From Microcaldota archaeon (GTDB lineage Archaea; Micrarchaeota; Micrarchaeia; Micrarchaeales; Micrarchaeaceae): a DNA stretch of 6,520 bases. Positions within the stretch are counted from its first letter, which is position 1. Each line of letters starts with the position of its first letter. The stretch covers positions 1-6,520 of the forward strand of contig DAHXNT010000037.1 in NCBI GenBank assembly GCA_027365215.1. The letters run 5' to 3'. Shown piece by piece: positions 1 to 3,507 of the stretch. A program made the translations under genes and the position numbers. Under the pieces are notes generated by a model, which ran no database searches, was not told the origin of the DNA, and was given only the letters and a program-made list of their open reading frames with translations.

Positions 1-47
1 GCTACATGCGTGCCATTATGCTTCCTGAACGGGTTTGACAGTTTCAT
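1..47 (-). CDS. Possible start of a divergent gene, cut by the window edge
   Basis: On the minus strand an ATG at 47-45 opens a frame that stays open to the edge and begins MKLSNPFRKHNGTHVA. An AAAGGTAG stretch at 60-53 could serve as its ribosome site, with about six bases between GGTA and the ATG. The AT-rich stretch at 91-104 could be its TATA region. Only 15 complete codons are visible, so no function can be given. The frame was chosen because the start, ribosome site and AT-rich box are in sensible order. With so little sequence, chance remains quite possible. Confidence 0.35.
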   Translation of the reverse strand, partial: MKLSNPFRKHNGTHV

Positions 48-90
48 TTGGGCTACCTTTCAAAAATTTATCAAGCGTTATGCTTTGCGC

Positions 91-100
91 ATATATTTAT
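91..100 (+). promoter_or_regulatory. TATA-box candidate for the peroxiredoxin gene
   Basis: ATATATTTAT stands out in otherwise mixed sequence, about 40 bases before the ATG at 136. Archaeal transcription starts about 25 bases downstream of the TATA centre, which would put it near 120 and leave a leader of roughly 15 bases containing the GGTG site. The same AT-rich block, extended to 104, could also serve the possible minus-strand gene at 47-1. Confidence 0.5.
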
Positions 101-126
101 TTATTGCTGTGCGTGGGATTAACTCT

Positions 127-130
127 GGTG
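127..130 (+). promoter_or_regulatory. GGTG ribosome site deciding the peroxiredoxin start
   Basis: GGTG ends five bases before the ATG at 136. The same motif at the same five-base distance precedes the ATG at 953. It supports 136 over the far upstream ATG at 10, whose extra 42 residues do not resemble the family. Confidence 0.5.
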
Positions 131-135
131 CGGAA

Positions 136-609
136 ATGGCGAAAGACGAGGTAAAGCTAAATGTGGGCGAGGCTGCGCCGGATTTCAGCCTCATGGGTTC
201 CGACAGGAGGAACCACACGCTCTCGGAGTTCAAGGGCAAGTACCTTGTGCTGTACTTCTACCCGAAGGACAACACTCCGGGGTGCACGATCGAGGCCAAC
301 GAGTTCAACAAGCATCTCGGCGAGATAATGCAGCTGGGTGCGGAAGTGGTCGGGGTCAGCAAGGACGACCTCGATTCCCACGACAAGTTCAAGAGCAAGT
401 GCGATCTGAGGTTCCTGCTGCTCTCGGACCCTGAAAGCAAGGTGATAAAGGCGTACGGCGCGTACGGCAATCGGGGCATATTCGGAATAGGCACGCTAAG
501 GAACACCTACCTGATAGGGAAGGACGGCCGCATAGCCAAGGTCTTTGAGAAGGTTAAGCCGCAGGTTCACGCCATGGAAATAATATCGACTATAAAGTCG
601 CTGGGATAA
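136..609 (+). CDS. bcp: Peroxiredoxin, Bcp/PrxQ type
   Basis: This 157-aa protein is a thiol peroxidase of the AhpC/TSA family that reduces hydrogen peroxide and organic peroxides in the cytoplasm, usually recharged by thioredoxin-like proteins. The peroxidatic cysteine is C50 in the motif TPGCTIEANEF, preceded by the family's FYPKDNTPGC context. The catalytic arginine is probably R122 in LRNTYLIGKDG. Many Bcp proteins carry the resolving cysteine five residues after the first. Here that position is N55, and the only other cysteine is C89 in KSKCDLRFLLLSD. C89 may resolve as in PrxQ forms whose second cysteine lies in the next helix, or the enzyme may work with one cysteine. The length is normal for Bcp. 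The frame remains open upstream to an ATG at 10, but homology-like sequence, a GGTG ribosome site and a TATA box all favour the ATG at 136. It converges on the RHH gene with only 16 bases between. Confidence 0.93.
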   Translation: MAKDEVKLNVGEAAPDFSLMGSDRRNHTLSEFKGKYLVLYFYPKDNTPGCTIEANEFNKHLGEIMQLGAEVVGVSKDDLDSHDKFKSKCDLRFLLLSDPESKVIKAYGAYGNRGIFGIGTLRNTYLIGKDGRIAKVFEKVKPQVHAMEIISTIKSLG

Positions 610-625
610 CGCGTGTACGCCTGGT

Positions 626-850
626 TCACATGTAGCCGAGCTCATGCAGTTTCTTTTTCAGCATCTCGGTCTCGTAATCCTGCTTGCCCCTGGCCTTCCT
701 GTCGCTCAGTATCGTCCTCAGCAGAAAGGCGACATAGCTTGAGACAGACGGGAAACCCGTGCCCTCTATGTGCTTCCTCGCCTTCTCGAACAGCTTCGTA
801 GGCACCGATATGGAAGTGAACACTACGTTTCTTTCCCTTTTTACCTTCAT
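626..850 (-). CDS. Small ribbon-helix-helix (CopG/Arc-like) regulator
   Basis: A 74-aa basic protein with the shape of a ribbon-helix-helix DNA-binding protein. A strand at about residues 8-16 (VVFTSISVP) would enter the major groove as a dimer. Helix 1 is about 17-29 (KLFEKARKHIEG), the turn is TGFPSVSS, and helix 2 is about 36-48 (SSYVAFLLRTIL). A lysine- and glutamate-rich tail follows, ending HELGYM, close to the CysD end RALGYM. Such proteins normally repress their own and neighbouring promoters. It is divergent from the 100-aa/cysD/cysN unit across a 102-base gap, so it is a reasonable candidate regulator of that unit, though no toxin partner or direct proof is visible. The start at 850 lies about 32 bases from the centre of a TATAAAAGG box, so the transcript may be nearly leaderless. 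Confidence 0.8.
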   Translation of the reverse strand: MKVKRERNVVFTSISVPTKLFEKARKHIEGTGFPSVSSYVAFLLRTILSDRKARGKQDYETEMLKKKLHELGYM

Positions 851-865
851 CGAATCAGATACTAA

Positions 866-876
866 TTGTCCAACAA
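866..876. promoter_or_regulatory. Candidate operator, inverted repeat TTGT-N3-ACAA
   Basis: TTGTCCAACAA has four-base arms around a three-base centre. It lies between the minus-strand TATA box (878-886) and the RHH start codon, where a bound repressor would block transcription of its own gene. Autoregulation is typical of the RHH family. The arms are short, so this is only a candidate. Confidence 0.3.
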
Positions 877-877
877 G

Positions 878-886
878 CCTTTTATA
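878..886 (-). promoter_or_regulatory. TATA box for the RHH gene
   Basis: Read on the minus strand the sequence is TATAAAAGG, a good archaeal TATA box. Its centre is about 32 bases before the ATG at 850, which predicts a start of transcription only a few bases upstream of the gene. No ribosome site is visible before the ATG, which agrees with a leaderless or near-leaderless message. Confidence 0.55.
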
Positions 887-895
887 CCTGACTAA

Positions 896-905
896 TTATA
901 TATAA
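896..905 (+). promoter_or_regulatory. TATA box for the rightward cysD/cysN unit
   Basis: TTATATATAA is centred near 900. Transcription would be expected near 927, leaving a leader of about 26 bases that holds the GGTG ribosome site at 944-947. No other promoter-like box is obvious between the three genes that follow, which are packed with an overlap and a 7-base gap, so they are probably one message. Confidence 0.55.
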
Positions 906-943
906 TTTTGAATAGTTATGCACGGTTAAACTGCATATCTTCC

Positions 944-947
944 GGTG
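944..947 (+). promoter_or_regulatory. GGTG ribosome site deciding the 953 start
   Basis: GGTG ends five bases before the ATG at 953. The frame is open back to a TTG at 908, but 908 overlaps the end of the TATA region and would lie upstream of the predicted transcription start. The GGTG spacing therefore favours 953. Confidence 0.45.
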
Positions 948-952
948 TCGGC

Positions 953-1255
953 ATGGCAAGAAAGCGCATAGCGGCAATTGATGAACTTAACGCGCATCCT
1001 GACGAGAAGCACTGGGAGGCGTTCCGCAAGTACCTGCCGAAGAGCAGGGCCAGATACTACAAGGTATTCTATCCCAAGAAGCTGGAGAGGGCGCAGGATC
1101 TTGAGTCGGCTTTCGCGGTCATATACGACCAGAAATACACGCCGCTGTTCAGGATACCTGTGTACATCAGGAAGGGCAAAGATGTAACCGGCGCTACCAT
1201 ATACCTCAAGGAACTGCTGAACACGAACAGGGACTATAAGGAGTGGGTATCATGA
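953..1255 (+). CDS. Unrecognised 100-aa protein coupled to cysD
   Basis: I do not recognise this family. The protein is 100 aa, charged and basic at the N-terminus (MARKR), has no cysteine, no signal peptide and no membrane segment, and should be cytoplasmic. A first half rich in aromatic and basic residues (for example HWEAFRKYLPKSRARYYKVFY, about 20-40) probably contains helices. The part at about 53-73 (AFAVIYDQK, PLFRIPVYIRKG) looks like beta strands. A helix at about 80-90 (ATIYLKELLN) follows, so an alpha/beta fold is likely. Its stop codon overlaps the cysD start as ATGA, so the two are probably translated together. This suggests a partner or accessory subunit of the CysD/CysN enzyme, or an adaptor for its product. 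Codon use matches its neighbours, which argues that it is a real gene and not read-through. Confidence 0.75.
   Translation: MARKRIAAIDELNAHPDEKHWEAFRKYLPKSRARYYKVFYPKKLERAQDLESAFAVIYDQKYTPLFRIPVYIRKGKDVTGATIYLKELLNTNRDYKEWVS
1240..1243 (+). promoter_or_regulatory. GGAG ribosome site deciding the cysD start
   Basis: AAGGAG at 1238-1243, inside the end of the preceding gene, lies eight bases before the ATG at 1252. It overlaps the alternative GTG at 1243, so it cannot serve that codon. This favours ATG 1252 and an ATGA start-stop overlap. Confidence 0.5.
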
Positions 1256-2040
1256 TAAAGCAGGATCTCAAGGCACTGGAAGACAAGAGCGTATACCTGC
1301 TGAGAGAGGCGAGCATGAAATTCAAGAATGTCGCGGCGCTCTGGTCGATGGGAAAGGACTCGACCACAATGCTCTCGCTCGCGAGGAAGGCCTTCATGGG
1401 AAAGGTCCCATTCCCTGTCATACACATAGACAACGGCATAGATTTTCCAGAAACATACGCTTTCAGGGAGCAGCTCACGAAGAAGTGGGATCTCGATCTA
1501 ATAGTCGCTTATAGCAAGATAAAGCCGGATTCTGCAGGCTCAGCCTGCTGCGGCAAGAACAAGCCTGAGGCACTCAAGAAGGTGATGAAGGAGCACGGCT
1601 TCGACGCGCTCATAGTATCGATCAGGAGGGACGAGCACGGTATACGCGCCAAGGAACGCTACATGAGCCCAAGGAGCAAGGATTTCAAGTGGAACTACAA
1701 GGACCAACCTACCGAGCTCTGGGACGACTACACTTCGAATGCCGACGCGGAAAGCCACATGAGAGTGCATCCGCTTCTTGATTGGAACGAGATAGATATA
1801 TGGAGCTACATAAAGAAGGAGCATGTGCCGACAAACCCGCTCTACTTCTCGAGGAACGGCTTCAGGTACAGAAGCCTCGGGTGCACGCACTGCACAGTCC
1901 CTGTCAAGTCAAATGCCAAGAACGTAGATGAGATAATCAAGGAGCTCAGCACCACGAAGACCGAGGAGAGGTCTGGCAGGGCCATGGACAAGGAGAAGGA
2001 GGCAGCGATGGAGCGCCTCCGCGCGCTGGGCTACATGTAG
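1252..2040 (+). CDS. cysD: CysD-like sulfate adenylyltransferase subunit 2 with four extra cluster-like cysteines
   Basis: This 262-aa PP-loop ATPase resembles the small, catalytic subunit of CysDN ATP sulfurylase, which makes APS from ATP and sulfate in the cytoplasm. Landmarks in order are the pyrophosphate loop WSMGKDSTTM (about 31-40, SMGKDS 32-37), the segment HIDNGIDFPETYAFREQ (58-73), the CysD signature SIRRDEHGIRAKER (123-136; compare ARRDEEKSRAKER in bacteria), the aromatic part QPTELWDDY, then MRVHPLLDWNEIDIWSYI, TEERSGRAMDKEKEAAMERL, and an end RALGYM like the QGYF end of E. coli CysD. It is shorter than the roughly 300-aa bacterial form, mainly because the insert after NPLYF is missing. 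Unusually it carries C99-C100 (SACCGKNKPEALKK) and C211/C214 (GCTHCT), the pattern that holds a [4Fe-4S] cluster in APS reductases. It lacks any cysteine after 214, so the reductase catalytic cysteine is absent. CysD is the best call; a reductase or thiolation enzyme is the alternative. Confidence 0.88.
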   Translation: MIKQDLKALEDKSVYLLREASMKFKNVAALWSMGKDSTTMLSLARKAFMGKVPFPVIHIDNGIDFPETYAFREQLTKKWDLDLIVAYSKIKPDSAGSACCGKNKPEALKKVMKEHGFDALIVSIRRDEHGIRAKERYMSPRSKDFKWNYKDQPTELWDDYTSNADAESHMRVHPLLDWNEIDIWSYIKKEHVPTNPLYFSRNGFRYRSLGCTHCTVPVKSNAKNVDEIIKELSTTKTEERSGRAMDKEKEAAMERLRALGYM

Positions 2041-2047
2041 TGGTCGC

Positions 2048-3280
2048 ATGCAGGTATTTCACGTAACTATGCTGGGCCATAAGGACCATGGCAAGTCGAC
2101 ACTGCTCGGCAATCTCCTCATGCTTACAAAATCCGTCATGCAGACCAGGATAAAGGAAGCAGAGGCATACAGTAAAAAACTCCATAAGAGCTTCGAGCCC
2201 GCCTTCATAATGGACAGCTTCGTCGAGGAGCGCATGGACGGATTGACGATAGACATAACCAGGGCCGAGATATCCTACAGGAACGCGGCCTTCTCATTCA
2301 TAGACGTGCCCGGACACGAGGAGCTGATAAAGAACATGATAAGCGGGGCGTCATACGCCTCGACCGCACTGCTCCTGGTCTCCGCGAAGCCCGGCGAGGG
2401 AATAAGGGACCAGACCAAGCGCCATCTCTTCATAGCGCGCATGCTCGGCATAGACAGGCTCGTGGTGGTTGTGAACAAGATGGATACTGTCGGATACGCC
2501 GAGCGGCCGTTCAGGGCCATCATCGAAGGCCTATCGCAGTTCATGGAAAAGATAGGGTTCGATAAGAAGAATGTGGAGTTCGTGCCTATCTCGGCATACG
2601 TGGGCGACAACCTAGTCAAGAGGAGCGCAAACACGAAGTGGTACAAAGGGGCGCCGCTCCTCGAGACACTCTACGGGATGTCGTACGCTCCGCCGTCTGA
2701 ATCAGCGGACGGCGCAGCCAGGATCGCGCTGCAGGGGTTTCTGGGCGGCAGAAGGGACATCGTGGCCGGCAAAATGCTCAGGGGTAGGATACGCAAGGGC
2801 GATAGGATCAAGATAGAGCCGATCGGCGAGTCCGCGACCGTGAGTGGCATAATAATCAATGGAAGATCGGCAGAATCCACAAGCGCCGGAGACAGTGTAG
2901 CCCTCAATCTCGACAGAAAGATGGACGGCGAGGTGAGGGGTTCTGTCGCATGCGGCAGGGGTGCCGCTACGAGGTCAACCGATTCTATCAGCGCGCTTGT
3001 TTTCGTGACTGGCAAGCTTGGGAAAGGCATGAGCATAAGGTTCAATGGAGTGGAAGTGCCAGCTGGCTCGCTGAAGGTAACCAGGCATATAAATCCCGTT
3101 ACCGGCGATGTCTACAAGGCAAAGATTACTAAGCCGCTGACCGTCGTAGATGCGAAGCTCAAGCTCAAGTCCAAGATACCCGCAGAGAGATTCAGCGAGA
3201 CCAGGGAGCTGGGTAGGTTCGTACTGTACACAGGCCGCGAATTCTCTGGGATCGGGATAGTGACATCGTCCCATGGCTGA
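2048..3280 (+). CDS. cysN: CysN-like sulfate adenylyltransferase subunit 1, EF-1A-type GTPase
   Basis: This 410-aa translation-factor GTPase follows cysD after 7 bases, which together with its fold makes it the likely CysN, the subunit whose GTP hydrolysis helps drive APS formation by CysD. G motifs are G1 GHKDHGKST (10-18), switch I DGLTID (64-69), G3 DVPGHE (86-91), G4 NKMD (143-146) and G5 SAY (182-184). A beta-barrel domain II spans about 224-300 and domain III about 310-410, ending GRFVLYTGREFSGIGIV, as in EF-Tu-like proteins. It is shorter than E. coli CysN (about 475 aa). G1 resembles archaeal EF-1A (GHVDHGKST) more than bacterial CysN (GSVDDGKST), and switch I has DGLTID where RGITID or QGITID is usual. 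It is clearly not EF-1A itself because it is too diverged. A GTPase of another pathway is possible, but the linkage to cysD is strong. There is no good ribosome site, so translation is probably coupled to cysD. Confidence 0.85.
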   Translation: MQVFHVTMLGHKDHGKSTLLGNLLMLTKSVMQTRIKEAEAYSKKLHKSFEPAFIMDSFVEERMDGLTIDITRAEISYRNAAFSFIDVPGHEELIKNMISGASYASTALLLVSAKPGEGIRDQTKRHLFIARMLGIDRLVVVVNKMDTVGYAERPFRAIIEGLSQFMEKIGFDKKNVEFVPISAYVGDNLVKRSANTKWYKGAPLLETLYGMSYAPPSESADGAARIALQGFLGGRRDIVAGKMLRGRIRKGDRIKIEPIGESATVSGIIINGRSAESTSAGDSVALNLDRKMDGEVRGSVACGRGAATRSTDSISALVFVTGKLGKGMSIRFNGVEVPAGSLKVTRHINPVTGDVYKAKITKPLTVVDAKLKLKSKIPAERFSETRELGRFVLYTGREFSGIGIVTSSHG

Positions 3281-3310
3281 AGCCAACCGGCGAAGGGGAA
3301 CCGCAAAAAG

Positions 3311-3320
3311 GGATATAAAC
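3311..3320 (+). promoter_or_regulatory. TATA box for the small ORF and H+-ATPase unit
   Basis: GGATATAAAC follows a purine-rich stretch (GCAAAAAGG) that could act as the upstream recognition element. Its centre near 3316 predicts transcription from about 3341-3343, just before the ATG at 3346. It lies 31 bases after the cysN stop, so the ATPase probably has its own promoter and is not merely read through from the sulfur unit. Confidence 0.5.
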
Positions 3321-3345
3321 ATGGACACTGAAGTAAAGTAATCGA

Positions 3346-3507
3346 ATGCGTAAGGCATATGCCGGAGTAATATCCAAAAGGGTGGGGGCATGGTCTACTC
3401 TAACTTGCGCCCCAAGGGCTCTGAGACCGCTGCTCAAGAGGAACGCAATATGGTCAAAAGCCATGGCAAGGATTAACGGCAAGAACGGGAATATGGATGA
3501 TGCGTAA
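3346..3507 (+). CDS. Candidate 53-aa basic protein before the H+-ATPase
   Basis: An ATG at 3346 opens a 53-codon frame (MRKAYAGVISKR...GNMDDA) ending in TAA at 3505-3507, so it overlaps the ATPase start at 3497 by 11 bases. About eleven of its residues are Arg or Lys and only two, near the end, are acidic. It has three prolines or fewer, two tryptophans, one cysteine and no clear membrane segment. Support comes from the TATA box whose predicted start of transcription is right at this ATG, and from codon use typical of the window (four of six arginines are AGG, two of three isoleucines are ATA). Its third-position GC content is lower than in the neighbours, and I know no homologue. It may be a small partner of the ATPase, a leader peptide that couples its translation, or a chance frame. 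Confidence 0.4.
   Translation: MRKAYAGVISKRVGAWSTLTCAPRALRPLLKRNAIWSKAMARINGKNGNMDDA

Larger units (their letters stand above)
861..897. repeat. ACTAATT direct repeat, two copies 30 bases apart
   Basis: ACTAATT occurs at 861-867 and again at 891-897. The 30-base distance is close to three turns of the helix, so both copies face the same side of the DNA. The first copy is near the expected start of RHH transcription and the second touches the TATA box of the rightward operon. RHH dimers often bind short direct repeats, so these are possible operator half-sites. In AT-rich DNA a 7-base repeat can also be chance. Confidence 0.3.

Noticed and set aside
10..135. N-terminal extension of the peroxiredoxin starting at the ATG at 10
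   Set aside because: The extra 42 residues do not look like the family or like a signal peptide. They span a TATA-like box and the GGTG site that serve the ATG at 136.
908..952. TTG at 908 as start of the 100-aa gene
   Set aside because: It touches the TATA region and would precede the expected transcription start. The ATG at 953 has a GGTG ribosome site.
1243..1251. GTG at 1243 as start of cysD
   Set aside because: The only good ribosome site (GGAG, 1240-1243) overlaps this codon. It is placed correctly for the ATG at 1252.
3384..3412. Possible RNA hairpin GGGGGCA / TGCGCCCC before the ATPase
   Set aside because: It needs a bulged base and a 15-base loop, has no T-run, and no riboswitch or tRNA pattern could be built around it. 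It probably reflects G-rich and C-rich coding-like sequence.
3390..3476. 28-codon frame beginning MVYSNLRPKG with GGTG five bases before its ATG
   Set aside because: The ribosome-site spacing fits, but the frame is very short, lacks the AGG/ATA codons typical here, and lies inside the 53-aa frame that has better promoter spacing and codon use. It cannot be fully excluded.
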